Shown here in pieces: positions 31,095-40,781 of a stretch of DNA of 61,566 nt. The notes beneath the pieces were generated by a model that worked only from the letters and a program-made list of their open reading frames with translations, had not been told where the DNA came from and did not search any database. The position numbers and the translations under genes were made by a program. Numbering within the stretch: position 1 is the first letter of the stretch; each line of letters opens with the position of its first letter. The stretch covers positions 1-61,566 of the forward strand of contig NZ_JAMTDV010000132.1 of the NCBI RefSeq assembly GCF_023806565.1, written 5' to 3'. Source of the DNA: Accumulibacter sp. Lineage in GTDB: Bacteria > Pseudomonadota > Gammaproteobacteria > Burkholderiales > Rhodocyclaceae.

Positions 31095-31330
31095 CACAGC
31101 GTCCCGCGTGGCAGGTCACCGGCCAGTCCAGAATCGTCGATTTCGTCCGGGAAATCGTCGCCAATGCTGCCGGCAAAGCGCTCGATGAATGCCTCGGTGG
31201 TCAGCGCGTTGCTGTCGGCTGGCTGTATGTGATAGCGCATCTCGAGCCAGGCGATAAAATCGAGCGCTTCCCGCTGCAGGTCGGCAGGCAGCCCCCGCGC
31301 ATGGGCATGTATGGTGTCAGGCAGATTCAT
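31094..31330 (-). CDS. vapB: VapB-like antitoxin (DUF2281-type)
   Basis: A 78-residue small acidic protein. It begins MNLPDTIHAHARGLPADLQ and includes EALDFIAWLEMRY, a pattern seen in DUF2281-type antitoxins. A strong ribosome site (AAGGAG) lies before the ATG. Its C-terminal half (EAFIERFAGSIGDDFPDEID) is the likely toxin-wrapping tail. It would neutralise the adjacent PIN toxin and may bind its own promoter. It stands 119 bases after the modification gene, the largest gap in the island and the best place for a separate promoter. Confidence 0.85.
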   Translation of the reverse strand: MNLPDTIHAHARGLPADLQREALDFIAWLEMRYHIQPADSNALTTEAFIERFAGSIGDDFPDEIDDSGLAGDLPRGTL

Positions 31331-31449
31331 TTCGAGACTCCTTGCTTGCTCCAGCTGGTTGACGGCATTGCTGCCTGCGCGTCCGTGTGCTGCAGGCGCA
31401 AAGCAAGTTCGCTTCCTGTACGCGCAGCAGTGGCGGTTCACGGTTCATC

Positions 31450-33054
31450 TCACACGTCCAGCGCATAAGGCGTCTGCTTGAAGGTGAGCCCCAAGCGTGC
31501 CGCGCGGCCGCCCATGCGGTTGGCGGCGGCGTAGATCACTTTCGGGCCGGCGAACTTCGGCAGCAGGTCGAACACCGGGCCGGTGAGCACGTTGCCGCCG
31601 GCGACCGAGCGGTCCTTGAGGATGCCATTGTAGAGCAGGTAGATTGCGCGGCCGTCGTGCACGCCGAGCAGCGGGGAATCGCTCTGACCCGCGTAGCCGG
31701 TGCCGGTCTCGGCGAACCAGACGAACTCGGCCAGTTGGGCGAACGTCACGTCGCGCCGGATCTGGCCTTCGGCGTCGAACAGCGGTTCAGCCGACAAGCG
31801 GCAGAACTGGAAGCCGCCGCCCAAGCCTTCAATGGCAGCGACTTTGTCGTTGCAGTAGCCAGCGATGACGCGTTGCATTCGCCCGGCAGTGACGGTTCTG
31901 GCAATCCCCGAGTCCATCTCTACCTGAATGAAGCGACGGGTTCCACCATCCTCGGTATTCTGTTTGAGCACCGCGTGCCCCGTGGTGCCGGAGCCCGCGA
32001 AGCTGTCGAGGACGATCGAGTCTCTGTCCGTGGCGATCTGCAAGATGCGCTGGATCAGTCGAGTGGGCTTCGGCGTAATGAAAACATCGGCCGAAGTATC
32101 GAAGTCGACCAGTTCGAGCAGTTCTTTCTTGCCCTCTTGCGTATGTCCGACTTCGCCGTAGAACCACATGGTCTGAGGGACGCGGCCGTCTTTGACTTCG
32201 TGCAGGAAACGCTTGATCTGTGGGATCGCGCCGCCGTCCTTGCCCCACCAGATCCGGCTGTCGCGATCCAGTTCCTCGAATTTTGCCTTTGAAACAGTCC
32301 AATATCTTCCTTTTGGCGGGGCGTCGATGACCCGTCCTGTGGGAGATGTGACGGAGTATGTTCCTTCCGAGTAGTAGTTACGGGCAGACAAATCACTCGT
32401 CTTCCAGATTCCGCGCGAGTCCTTGTCCGGATTCTTGTACGCGGCGTTCTGTTCTTCCGTGCGAGGCAGCAGGTTCGGCTTCCAGCTATCGGCTTTGGCC
32501 GCGTAGACGACGATGTAGTCGTGATCCTCTGAGAGATGACGTGCCGAGTTCTTGGGCGAATAGACCTTCTGCCAAAGCACAGTCGCCACAAAGTTCTTCG
32601 CCCCGAAGATCTCGTCCATCAACAGTCGAAGTGTCGCCACCTCGTTATCGTCGATCGACACGAAGATCGCCCCGTCCTCGCACAGAAACTGCCTCAGCAG
32701 CACCAGTCGCGGATACATCATGCACAGCCAGCGGTCGTGCCGATCCAGCGTTTCGCCTTCCCTGCCCACGACTTCGCCCAGCCATTTGCAAATCTCCGGA
32801 CTGTTGACGTTGTCGTTGTAGACCCAGCCCTCGTTGCCCGTGTTGTACGGCGGGTCGATGTAGATGCACTTCACCTGACCGGCGTAGCGCGGCAGCAACG
32901 CCTTGAGTGCGTGCAGGTTGTCGCCCTGCACGATCAGGTTGCCGGACTCCGCCGCGCCGCAGGACAGCTCGGGCACCGGCTCCAGCAGGCGGAACGGCAC
33001 TTCCCGGTGGTGCCTGACGACGGCTTCCTTGCCAATCCAGTTCAATGTGGGCAT
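31450..33054 (-). CDS. mod: Type III DNA-methyltransferase subunit Mod
   Basis: A 534-residue site-specific adenine methyltransferase of the beta class. The catalytic motif DPPY (67-70, within YIDPPYNTGNEGW) comes before the SAM motif FAGSGTTG near 349-356, with the target-recognition part between them. It would recognise the asymmetric site for both methylation and restriction. The start ATG follows GAGG and lies 15 bases after the TrmH-family gene, so it can be read from the envelope operon. Somewhat shorter than many Mod proteins (about 600-650 residues), but no truncation is evident. The recognised DNA sequence cannot be told from the protein. Confidence 0.93.
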   Translation of the reverse strand: MPTLNWIGKEAVVRHHREVPFRLLEPVPELSCGAAESGNLIVQGDNLHALKALLPRYAGQVKCIYIDPPYNTGNEGWVYNDNVNSPEICKWLGEVVGREGETLDRHDRWLCMMYPRLVLLRQFLCEDGAIFVSIDDNEVATLRLLMDEIFGAKNFVATVLWQKVYSPKNSARHLSEDHDYIVVYAAKADSWKPNLLPRTEEQNAAYKNPDKDSRGIWKTSDLSARNYYSEGTYSVTSPTGRVIDAPPKGRYWTVSKAKFEELDRDSRIWWGKDGGAIPQIKRFLHEVKDGRVPQTMWFYGEVGHTQEGKKELLELVDFDTSADVFITPKPTRLIQRILQIATDRDSIVLDSFAGSGTTGHAVLKQNTEDGGTRRFIQVEMDSGIARTVTAGRMQRVIAGYCNDKVAAIEGLGGGFQFCRLSAEPLFDAEGQIRRDVTFAQLAEFVWFAETGTGYAGQSDSPLLGVHDGRAIYLLYNGILKDRSVAGGNVLTGPVFDLLPKFAGPKVIYAAANRMGGRAARLGLTFKQTPYALDV

Positions 33055-33069
33055 GGCGCCTCGTGACCT

Positions 33070-33915
33070 TCAGTCTTTCGCGGCGGTCGCGCCGCTCGCG
33101 TGATGGTGTTCGTGGATCGTTGCGTTGCCGGGTGTACCTGTCCGACGCCGCACCGTTTCAAACAGACAGATCGCTGCTGCGGCGGCGACGTTCAACGACT
33201 CGCTGCCTCCGGGCATCGGGATGCGCAGGTGCTGGCGAGTCGCCGCGAGCAACGACGGCCGCACGCCGCTGCCCTCGCTGCCGAAGACCCAGGCGACGGC
33301 TGCCCGGAGTTCGGCTTCGTAGAGACTGCGCGAGGCGGCGAGCGAGGTCGCCACCGCCTGCCCGCGATACGCGGCAAGAAAATCCGCCAGATCGGCGCTT
33401 TCGTGCAGGTCGATCTGGAAATGCGCGCCCATTGCCGCGCGCAGCACCTTCGGCGACCAGACCTGCGCGCAGTCGGCCGAGAGCAGAACCTGGCGAAAGC
33501 CGGCGGCGGCGGCGCTGCGCAGGATCGAGCCGACGTTGCCGGGGTCCTGCAGGCCGTCCAGGAGCACCGCATCGGCATCGTGATCGAGCATCCGCGCCGG
33601 TTGCGGAAGACGAACGACGGCCATGATGCCGCTCGGCGCATCGACCATCGCCAGACCGGCGAACAGCGGATCGGCAAGGACGGTGATGTTCGTCGCGGCG
33701 GCCGCGCCCTCCAGGTAACGGGCGATTTCCGGCCGCGTGGCGCCGCCCTCGCCGACCAGGACCTCGTCCGGTTCTCCGCAGCGCTGCCGATAGGTCTCGA
33801 GCAGGTGCATGCCATCGAGCAGGACGCGACCACTCCGGCGTCGTTCGCGGCCGCTCTCGGAGAGCCTTTTCAGCGCCTTGTAGTGCGGATTGTCGCGCGA
33901 GGCGATGCGCCTCAT
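33070..33915 (-). CDS. TrmH-family (SpoU) RNA 2'-O-methyltransferase
   Basis: A 281-residue SPOUT methyltransferase that transfers methyl groups from SAM to ribose 2'-hydroxyls in rRNA or tRNA. An N-terminal RNA-binding part precedes the knot domain. All three motifs are clear: [28 protein letters not shown] and [18 protein letters not shown]. The C-terminal 25 residues, with His-His-His, are extra and variable. The target RNA is unknown. Its ATG overlaps the rnhB stop by 4 bases; it closes the envelope operon just before the defence island. Confidence 0.92.
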   Translation of the reverse strand: MRRIASRDNPHYKALKRLSESGRERRRSGRVLLDGMHLLETYRQRCGEPDEVLVGEGGATRPEIARYLEGAAAATNITVLADPLFAGLAMVDAPSGIMAVVRLPQPARMLDHDADAVLLDGLQDPGNVGSILRSAAAAGFRQVLLSADCAQVWSPKVLRAAMGAHFQIDLHESADLADFLAAYRGQAVATSLAASRSLYEAELRAAVAWVFGSEGSGVRPSLLAATRQHLRIPMPGGSESLNVAAAAAICLFETVRRRTGTPGNATIHEHHHASGATAAKD

Positions 33916-34502
33916 GCGCGACCAAGGCGGGCGACCGGAGCGAAGCTGCGGCGATGCTCCGGAGTCGCGCCGAATGCGCGCAATGCCGCCAGATGCTGCG
34001 CCGTCGGGTAACCCATGTGCCGATCGAAAGCGTATTGCGGATAGATCGCGTGCAGCTCGATCATTCCGGCATCGCGCACGGTCTTGGCGAGAATCGAGGC
34101 GGCGGCAATGGCGGCGATCCTGCCGTCGCCACCGATCACGGCTTCGACCGGGTACGGCAGCGTCGGAGAACGATTGCCGTCGATCAACACCCGCTCGGGC
34201 GGCAGACCATGCCGCTCGACGAGTCCGCTGACCGCGCGCTGCATCGCCAGCAGGCTGGCCTGCAGGATGTTGATCCGGTCGATTTCCTCGACGCTGGCCT
34301 GCGCCACGGCCCAGGCCAGCGCCGTGCCGCGGATCTCGGCGGCAAGCGCCTCGCGGCGCCTGGCGGAGAGCTTTTTCGAGTCGTCGAGACCGGCGATCGG
34401 ACGCGCCGGGTCGAGAATCACGGCAGCGGCGACGACCGGTCCGGCGAGCGGTCCGCGGCCGGCTTCATCGACGCCGCAGAGCATGCCTTCAGGCGGTAGC
34501 AT
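33912..34502 (-). CDS. rnhB: Ribonuclease HII
   Basis: A 196-residue enzyme that nicks RNA in RNA-DNA hybrids and removes single misinserted ribonucleotides. The catalytic DEAGRG motif (residues 12-17), DDSKKLS, LIDGNR and [11 protein letters not shown] are all present. I take the ATG at 34502; another at 34484 sits 7 residues before the motif and is also possible. At 34502 it overlaps lpxB by 14 bases. Pairing with lpxB is conserved in betaproteobacteria. Confidence 0.95.
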   Translation of the reverse strand: MLPPEGMLCGVDEAGRGPLAGPVVAAAVILDPARPIAGLDDSKKLSARRREALAAEIRGTALAWAVAQASVEEIDRINILQASLLAMQRAVSGLVERHGLPPERVLIDGNRSPTLPYPVEAVIGGDGRIAAIAAASILAKTVRDAGMIELHAIYPQYAFDRHMGYPTAQHLAALRAFGATPEHRRSFAPVARLGRA

Positions 34503-35667
34503 GCGCGGCAAGCGCCCGCGGCAGACTGCCGATGACCGCGACGGCGGCTTTCTCGGCCGCGTTCTGCCGCAACTGCAGGTGCAGCGCGCGAAATCCTGCC
34601 TGCAGTGCGGCGCGCACGCTCCGGTCGGCATACAGGTTGAGCAGCGCCTGCGCGATGTTCTCGGGAGTCGCGTCGTCCTGGATGAACTCGGGAACGACGA
34701 AGCGGCCGGCGAGCACGTTCGGCAGGCCGCAGTAGGGCAGATAGCCGCCGATCCACTGCATCAGCGTCCACGACAGCGGCGCCATCTTGTACACGATGAC
34801 CATCGGGCGCTTCAGCAGCGCCGCCTCCAGTGTGGCGGTACCGCTTGCCACGAGCACCAGGTCGGCGGCCATCATCGCCTGATGGGCGTGCCCGAAAAGC
34901 AGGCGAATCGGCAGTTGCTGTGCCTGACAGCGCTGCAGCGCGCCGGCGAAGAGTTCGCGTGTTTCGCGCGTGGCGAGCGGGACGAGAAATACCGCAGCGG
35001 GAACCTGCTGGTGAATGAGGCGGGCGGTTTCGACGAAGGTATCGGCCATGTACTGCAGTTCGGATTGCCGGCTTCCCGGCAACAACGCGAAAACCTCGTC
35101 CTGCAGCGAAAGGCCGAGCAGTTCGCGCGCTTCCTTGCGGCCATCCTCCACGGGCAGCAGATCGGCCAGGGGATGACCGACGTAACTCACCGGAATGCCG
35201 TGCTTCTCATAGAGTGCCGGCTCGAAAGGGAAGAGTGCCAGCACCCGCGAAACGGCTGCGCCGATCTTGTGGATACGCCCGCCGCGCCATGCCCAGATCG
35301 ACGGACTGACGTAATGAATGGTCGCGATGCCACGCCGCTTGAGTGCCTTTTCGAGGCCGAGGTTGAAGTCGGGCGCGTCGACGCCGATGAAGACGTCGGG
35401 CGGATCGGCCAGCAACCGGCGCCGCAGATCGCGTCGAATGCCGACGATTTCGCGATAGTGCCGGAGCACCTCGACGTAACCGCGGACGGCGAGCTTCTCC
35501 AGCGGGTGCCAGGCGTCGAAGCCAAGGCCGAGCATGCGCGGACCGCCGATACCGAAAAAAACGGCGTCTGGCAAACGCCGGCGCAGCGCCTCCATCAATT
35601 GACTGGCCAGCAGATCGCCCGATGCCTCGCCGGCCACCATGGCGATCCGCAACGCGGCGGCAGTCAT
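34489..35667 (-). CDS. lpxB: Lipid-A-disaccharide synthase
   Basis: A 392-residue peripheral membrane glycosyltransferase joining UDP-2,3-diacylglucosamine and lipid X into the lipid A disaccharide. It begins with the family pattern [13 protein letters not shown] and includes [40 protein letters not shown] and PNVLAG(R). The ATG at 35667 overlaps the lpxA stop by 4 bases, giving the classic lpxD-fabZ-lpxA-lpxB order. Longer in-frame starts lie inside lpxA and give Arg/His-rich sequence. Confidence 0.97.
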   Translation of the reverse strand: MTAAALRIAMVAGEASGDLLASQLMEALRRRLPDAVFFGIGGPRMLGLGFDAWHPLEKLAVRGYVEVLRHYREIVGIRRDLRRRLLADPPDVFIGVDAPDFNLGLEKALKRRGIATIHYVSPSIWAWRGGRIHKIGAAVSRVLALFPFEPALYEKHGIPVSYVGHPLADLLPVEDGRKEARELLGLSLQDEVFALLPGSRQSELQYMADTFVETARLIHQQVPAAVFLVPLATRETRELFAGALQRCQAQQLPIRLLFGHAHQAMMAADLVLVASGTATLEAALLKRPMVIVYKMAPLSWTLMQWIGGYLPYCGLPNVLAGRFVVPEFIQDDATPENIAQALLNLYADRSVRAALQAGFRALHLQLRQNAAEKAAVAVIGSLPRALAAHATA

Positions 35668-36446
35668 CTGATGATGCCGCGCCTGGAGACCGCGAGAAAG
35701 TCGACCAGCGGCTGTACTTCGGGATGCGCGACGGCGTCTTCGATGAGCTTGGCCCGCGCCTCTTCGAGCATCAGGCCGGATTTGTACAGCGTGCGGTAAG
35801 CGCGTTTCAGCGCGAGCATCGCTTCCGGAGAAAAGCCACGACGTTTCAGACCCTCGACATTGATGCCGAAGGGACTGGCGGTGTTGCCGGCGGCCATCAC
35901 GTACGGCGGAATGTCCTGTACGGCCACGGTTCCGGCGGCGGTCATGGTATGCGCGCCAACGCGGCAGAACTGGTGGATGCCGGTATAGCCGCCGAGAATC
36001 GCCCAGTCGCCGATGTGTACGTGACCAGCGAGTTGCGCATTGTTGGCGAACACCGTGCGATTGCCGACCTGGCAATCGTGCGCAATGTGCACGTAGGCCA
36101 TGATCCAGTTGTCGTCGCCCATGCGCGTCACCCCTGCGTCCAGCGCGGTGCCCAGGTTGAAGGTGCAGAACTCGCGAATGGTGTTGCGGTCGCCGATCTC
36201 CAGCCGCGTCGGCTCGCCCCCGTGCTTCTTGTCCTGCGGCGGGCCGCCCAGCGAAGAGAACTGATAGATATGGTTGTCGCAACCGATGCGCGTCCGCCCC
36301 GAGATCACGACATGCGGGCCGATCACCGTGTTGTCGCCGATCTCGACTTGCTCGCCGATGATCGAAAAGGCGCCAACCGAAACATTGGCGCCCAGTTGGG
36401 CGCCGGCCTCGATGATGGCGCTGGGATGGATCATCGCCTGGCTCAT
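35664..36446 (-). CDS. lpxA: Acyl-ACP--UDP-N-acetylglucosamine O-acyltransferase
   Basis: A 260-residue left-handed beta-helix acyltransferase that performs the first step of lipid A synthesis in the cytoplasm. Hexapeptide repeats run through the first 180 residues. The catalytic region AHDCQVGN with its histidine and the [12 protein letters not shown] segment are typical. The ATG at 36446 overlaps the fabZ stop by 4 bases. Confidence 0.97.
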   Translation of the reverse strand: MSQAMIHPSAIIEAGAQLGANVSVGAFSIIGEQVEIGDNTVIGPHVVISGRTRIGCDNHIYQFSSLGGPPQDKKHGGEPTRLEIGDRNTIREFCTFNLGTALDAGVTRMGDDNWIMAYVHIAHDCQVGNRTVFANNAQLAGHVHIGDWAILGGYTGIHQFCRVGAHTMTAAGTVAVQDIPPYVMAAGNTASPFGINVEGLKRRGFSPEAMLALKRAYRTLYKSGLMLEEARAKLIEDAVAHPEVQPLVDFLAVSRRGIIR

Positions 36447-36892
36447 CCCGGCGCTTTCACCAGATTGCTCTTGGCGCACATCAGTTCGGCATCGGCGACG
36501 ACCTCGCCATCGACCCTCGCCTCGGCCTGGAATTTCCAGATGTTGCGAAACTGGCGCTGGATTTCGACATGCAGGTGCAACTGGTCGCCGGCCGCCACGG
36601 TCTTCTTGAAACGTGCCTTGTCGATCCCGACAAAGTAGAACAACGAAGTCATGTCGGGCTTCTCGCCCAGGGTCTTGAAAGACAGGATGCCGGCTGCCTG
36701 CGCCAGCGATTCGAGGATCAGCACGCCGGGCATCACCGGGTAATGCGGAAAGTGGCCGACGAAGAACGGCTCGTTGATCGTCACGTTCTTGTAGGCGTGG
36801 ATCGATTTTCCCGGCTGGCAGTCGAGCACGCGATCGACCAGCAGAAAGGGATAGCGATGCGGCAACTGCCCGATGATCTCGTGAATGTCCAT
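36443..36892 (-). CDS. fabZ: 3-hydroxyacyl-ACP dehydratase FabZ
   Basis: A 149-residue hot-dog-fold dehydratase of fatty acid synthesis, also tuning the supply of 3-hydroxyacyl chains for lipid A. The family hallmarks [13 protein letters not shown] and [16 protein letters not shown], with catalytic His and Glu, are intact. The start is taken as the ATG at 36892. A TTG at 36901 that overlaps the lpxD stop is better placed relative to a GGGGA stretch and remains possible. Confidence 0.97.
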   Translation of the reverse strand: MDIHEIIGQLPHRYPFLLVDRVLDCQPGKSIHAYKNVTINEPFFVGHFPHYPVMPGVLILESLAQAAGILSFKTLGEKPDMTSLFYFVGIDKARFKKTVAAGDQLHLHVEIQRQFRNIWKFQAEARVDGEVVADAELMCAKSNLVKAPG

Positions 36893-36897
36893 TGCGT

Positions 36898-37929
36898 TCA
36901 AGATTTTTTCCCCATCGTTTCGAGACTTTTCTCGAGTTCGGCAACACGCTCGGCAAGTTTCGCCAGGCGCCGGATCTGTGCCGCGTTATGCAACCACTCC
37001 TGGTGGGTCGCGATTGGAAAGAAGCCGGTGTAGGCTCCGGCCCGGCTGATGCTCTTGGCGACCAGGCTCCCGGCCGAAACATGTACGTCGTCGACGATCT
37101 CCAGATGACCGCTGATCATTCCCGCGCCGCCGATCGTGCAGCGGCGACCGATGCGGGCACTGCCGGCGATTCCCACACAGCCGGCCATTGCCGTGTTCTC
37201 GCCGACCTGGACGTTGTGCGCGACCTGAATCTGGTTGTCGAGCTTGACGCCGTCGCCGATCACCGTATCGTCGAGCGCTCCCCGGTCGATCGACGTGTTG
37301 GCACCGATCTCGACGTCGTCGCCGATCCGCACGCGACCGATCTGCGGGATCTTGATCCAGTGCGCGCCGTCCCTGGCAAACCCGAAGCCGTCCGCGCCGA
37401 TGATCGCGCCGGCGTGAATGATCGCGCGCTTGCCGACGATACAGTTCGGGTAGACGACCACGTTGGCGTACAGGAGGGAATCGTCGCCAATCGAAACATG
37501 GTCACCGACCACGCATCCGGGATAGAGGATGACATTCTCGCCAATCGTCACGCCTTCGCCGACGACGGCGTTGGCGCCGACCCTGGCCGATGCCGGCAGC
37601 GGCGAGTTGACCACCGCACTGGGATGAACGCCACGCGGACCGTGCACTGCCGGGTTGAGCAGCGCCACCACCCGCGCATAGTAGGCATAGGGATTCGGAT
37701 GGACGATGCGTGACAGCGCCGTGTCTTCGGCGAACTGGGGCGGGACGATTACCGCCGTCGCCCGCGTCCTCTGCAGTTGCTCGCGGTACTTCGGGCTGAC
37801 GAGAAAGGCGATCTGCCCCTCCCCTGCCGAGAGCAGACTGCCGACCTGCGAGACCAGCAGCGATCCATCCCCGTGCAGTTCGCCACCCAGACGGGCGACG
37901 ATCTCGTCCAGTCGCAGACCTCCCGACAC
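36898..37929 (-). CDS. lpxD: UDP-3-O-(3-hydroxyacyl)glucosamine N-acyltransferase
   Basis: A 343-residue third enzyme of lipid A synthesis, adding the N-linked hydroxyacyl chain. An N-terminal substrate domain is followed by hexapeptide repeats and a short C-terminal helix ([12 protein letters not shown]). The segment GFGFARDG and the downstream QIAHNVQ-like HN motif (QVAHNVQVG) mark the active site. The start is GTG at 37929, supported by GGGAG upstream. It lies 32 bases after skp. Confidence 0.96.
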   Translation of the reverse strand: MSGGLRLDEIVARLGGELHGDGSLLVSQVGSLLSAGEGQIAFLVSPKYREQLQRTRATAVIVPPQFAEDTALSRIVHPNPYAYYARVVALLNPAVHGPRGVHPSAVVNSPLPASARVGANAVVGEGVTIGENVILYPGCVVGDHVSIGDDSLLYANVVVYPNCIVGKRAIIHAGAIIGADGFGFARDGAHWIKIPQIGRVRIGDDVEIGANTSIDRGALDDTVIGDGVKLDNQIQVAHNVQVGENTAMAGCVGIAGSARIGRRCTIGGAGMISGHLEIVDDVHVSAGSLVAKSISRAGAYTGFFPIATHQEWLHNAAQIRRLAKLAERVAELEKSLETMGKKS

Positions 37930-37961
37930 AAGAACTCCCGCAATCCGGCCGCAGGCGCCGC

Positions 37962-38477
37962 TTATTTCACGCTCTGCGGATCGGACAGGGCCTTGATGAC
38001 CTTGTCGGTGATGTCGAGTCGCGGGCTGACCCAGACGACATCCTGGACGATGAGATCGTATTTCTCGTTCTCGGCGAGCTGCTTGATTGCCTTGTTGGCC
38101 TTTTCGATGATCGCAGCATTTTCCTCGTTCTGGCGCAGGTTGAGGTCCTCGCGGAATTCGCGCTGCTTGCGCTGGAACTCGCGCGACAACTCGGCGAGAT
38201 CCTTCTCCTTGGCGCGACGCTCCGATTCGGCCATAGTCAGCCCGCCTTTCTCGAGGGACTCCTGCAGGCCCTGCACCTGTTTGGCCAGACGCTGCAAATC
38301 CTGGTCGCGTTTGGAGAATTCCTGCTCGATCTTCTTCGCCGCCTTCACGGCCGCTGGCGCGTCACGAAAAAGGCGCTGCGTATTGACGTAACCCACCTTC
38401 AACTGATCCGCCGACGCGTAAGTCACCGGCAGCGAGGCCATCAACGCAACCAGCAGCCTGGCAATCGTCTTCTTCAA
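37962..38477 (-). CDS. skp: Periplasmic chaperone Skp/OmpH
   Basis: A 171-residue chaperone that holds unfolded outer-membrane proteins in the periplasm and passes them to BamA. A signal peptide (about 23 residues, ending near ASA) precedes a mature protein made almost wholly of long charged helices, the tentacles of the trimer. It starts at TTG (38477) with a strong GGGAGA ribosome site; no ATG is available before the signal peptide. It sits between bamA and lpxD, as in most proteobacteria. Confidence 0.94.
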   Translation of the reverse strand: MKKTIARLLVALMASLPVTYASADQLKVGYVNTQRLFRDAPAAVKAAKKIEQEFSKRDQDLQRLAKQVQGLQESLEKGGLTMAESERRAKEKDLAELSREFQRKQREFREDLNLRQNEENAAIIEKANKAIKQLAENEKYDLIVQDVVWVSPRLDITDKVIKALSDPQSVK

Positions 38478-38491
38478 GCTAATTCTCCCAT

Positions 38492-40777
38492 TTAAAAGTT
38501 TGTCCCCATCTGGAACTGGAACTTCTGCAGTTTAGCAGTACTTACCTGATTGATCGGCTGACCAAAGCTGAATTTCAACGGGCCAAGCGGCGAAACCCAG
38601 GTGCCGGTCAGACCGGCGGACATGGCCAAGCCTTCCTTGGCGTAGGTGTAGTTGCTGGTGAAGACGTTGCCGGCGTCGAAGAATGGGCCAAAGCGGAACG
38701 ACTTGTCGAGTCCGGGAAACGGGAACAGCAACTCGGCGTTGATCACCGCCTTGCTCGTGCCACCCAGATAGGTATCCGGATACTGCGGATCCACGGGACC
38801 CAGGCTGGCCGTCTGGTAGCCCCGCACCGAACCGATACCGCCCGCGTAGAAGTTCTTGTAGAACGGCAGGGACTGACCGTTCAGGCCGTTGGCGTAGCCC
38901 AGCTCGCCCATGACCATCAGCACGATGTCCTTGGTAAGCGGGAAATACCTTTCGTTCTTGTAGGTCAATCGGTAGTACGACAGATCCGCACCAGGAATGG
39001 CCACCTCGATCCCGGCGCGCTGCATGCCGCCGCTCGTCGTGTAGATCGCGCTGTTCCTGGTGTCGCTCGTCCAGGAAAGGGTCGCCGGGACGGTTATGTT
39101 GCTGTCCCCGTGCTGCGCCACGAACTGGATGTACTGAATCGGCGTGGCGATCGTGATCGGGTTGATGTTGACCGTCGTCTGATCGATCGCCAGGCCGACG
39201 TTGATCGTCTGCTTCTCGCCGATCGGGTAACCGAATCGGACACCGCCGCCGATCGACTCGGACTGGAAAGCGTAGCCGAGCGAGGTCGGATTGAGCCGGC
39301 GGTCATACAGGTCGAAACCCTGGCTGATGCCGTCCACGGTGAAATACGGATTCGTGTAGTTGATGCCGAGCGTCCGGTTCAGCTTGCCGGTGTTCACCTG
39401 CAGGGCCAGAAACTTGCCGCTGCCGAAAATGTTGGACTGCGAGATCGAAGCCGAAAGGATCACCTTTTCCGCACTCGAATAGCCGGCACCCACCGATATG
39501 TTGCCGGTCGATTTTTCGGCGACATTCACATTGACGTCGACCAGATCGATCGTCCCCGGCACCGGCGGCGTTTCGACGGTCACTTCGCTGAAATAATTGG
39601 TCTTGTCGATCCGCTCGCGCGACGCCGCAACCCGGTCGGCGTCGTACCATGCGCCTTCCATCTGGCGCATTTCCTGACGAATCACCTCGTCACGCGTCTT
39701 GGTGTTGCCCGTGACATTGATCCGGCGTACGTAAGTCCGCTTTCCCGGATCGACGAAGATGGTGAAAGCCACCTGTCGCTTCTCCTTGTCGATCTCGGGA
39801 GCAGCATTGACATTGGCAAAGGCGTAGCCTTGTGCACCGAGTTTGTCGCTGATGGCCTTGGTACTCTCGTTCAATTTCTCGCGTGAGAATACGTCTCCCG
39901 GCTTGACCTTGACTGCCTGCTTGAGATCTTCCTCCGGCAGGGTGGTGAGGTCACCCGCCAGTTTCACCGACGAAACCACGTAGCGATCACCTTCATTGAT
40001 GCTGATCGTGATGTAGATTTCCTTTTTGTCGGGAGTGATCGATACCTGCGTCGACTCAATGCTGAATTCCAGGAAACCCCGGTCGAGATAATAGGAACGC
40101 AGGGTTTCCAGGTCGGCAGAGAGCTTTTGTTTCGAATACTGGTCACTCTTCGTATACCAGCTCATCCAGGTGGGAGTCGTCTGCTGCAGCGCGGCGAGCA
40201 GATCCTTTTCGCGCAGCGCCTGCGCACCGACGATGTTGATCTGCTTGATTCTTGCCGCATCGCCTTCGTCGATGTTGAAATTGATCGCTACGCGGTTGCG
40301 ATCGAGCGGCGTGATCGTCGTGGTGATCGTCGCCGCATACCTGCCACGCGACAGATACTGCCGCTTCAACTCCTGCTCTGCCTTTTCGAGAGTGGCTCGG
40401 TCGAAAGTGCGCGAGACCGCCACGCCGACTTCCTTCAGGCCCTTGATCAACTGGTCCTTCTCGAACTCGTGCAGGCCGACAAAATCGATCTGCGCGATCG
40501 CCGGGCGTTCCTCGAGCACGACGATAAGCACCTGGCCATCGATTTCAATCCGCACATCCTTGAAAAACCCGGTGGCAAACAGGGCCTTGATCGCTTGCGC
40601 TGCCTTCTCGTCGGTCATCGTCTCGCCCACCTTGAGCGGCAGGTAACTGAAAACCGTACCGGCTTCGACGCGTTGAATGCCTTCGAGCCGAATGTCCTTG
40701 ATCGTAAACGGCTCTACCGCCGCTGCCCCCGAGACAAAAAGGGTGGCCACCAGACCTGCGAACAGGTTTTTCTTCAT
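38492..40777 (-). CDS. bamA: Outer membrane protein assembly factor BamA
   Basis: A 761-residue outer-membrane protein that folds and inserts beta-barrel proteins. A signal peptide (about 21 residues) is followed by five POTRA domains to about residue 420 and a 16-strand barrel. The barrel contains the conserved VRGY(Q) loop motif within GGIGSVRGYQT. The protein ends in a C-terminal phenylalanine (MGTNF), the usual outer-membrane signal. It lies 4 bases after rseP and 14 bases before skp. Confidence 0.97.
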   Translation of the reverse strand: MKKNLFAGLVATLFVSGAAAVEPFTIKDIRLEGIQRVEAGTVFSYLPLKVGETMTDEKAAQAIKALFATGFFKDVRIEIDGQVLIVVLEERPAIAQIDFVGLHEFEKDQLIKGLKEVGVAVSRTFDRATLEKAEQELKRQYLSRGRYAATITTTITPLDRNRVAINFNIDEGDAARIKQINIVGAQALREKDLLAALQQTTPTWMSWYTKSDQYSKQKLSADLETLRSYYLDRGFLEFSIESTQVSITPDKKEIYITISINEGDRYVVSSVKLAGDLTTLPEEDLKQAVKVKPGDVFSREKLNESTKAISDKLGAQGYAFANVNAAPEIDKEKRQVAFTIFVDPGKRTYVRRINVTGNTKTRDEVIRQEMRQMEGAWYDADRVAASRERIDKTNYFSEVTVETPPVPGTIDLVDVNVNVAEKSTGNISVGAGYSSAEKVILSASISQSNIFGSGKFLALQVNTGKLNRTLGINYTNPYFTVDGISQGFDLYDRRLNPTSLGYAFQSESIGGGVRFGYPIGEKQTINVGLAIDQTTVNINPITIATPIQYIQFVAQHGDSNITVPATLSWTSDTRNSAIYTTSGGMQRAGIEVAIPGADLSYYRLTYKNERYFPLTKDIVLMVMGELGYANGLNGQSLPFYKNFYAGGIGSVRGYQTASLGPVDPQYPDTYLGGTSKAVINAELLFPFPGLDKSFRFGPFFDAGNVFTSNYTYAKEGLAMSAGLTGTWVSPLGPLKFSFGQPINQVSTAKLQKFQFQMGTNF

Positions 40778-40781
40778 AAGC

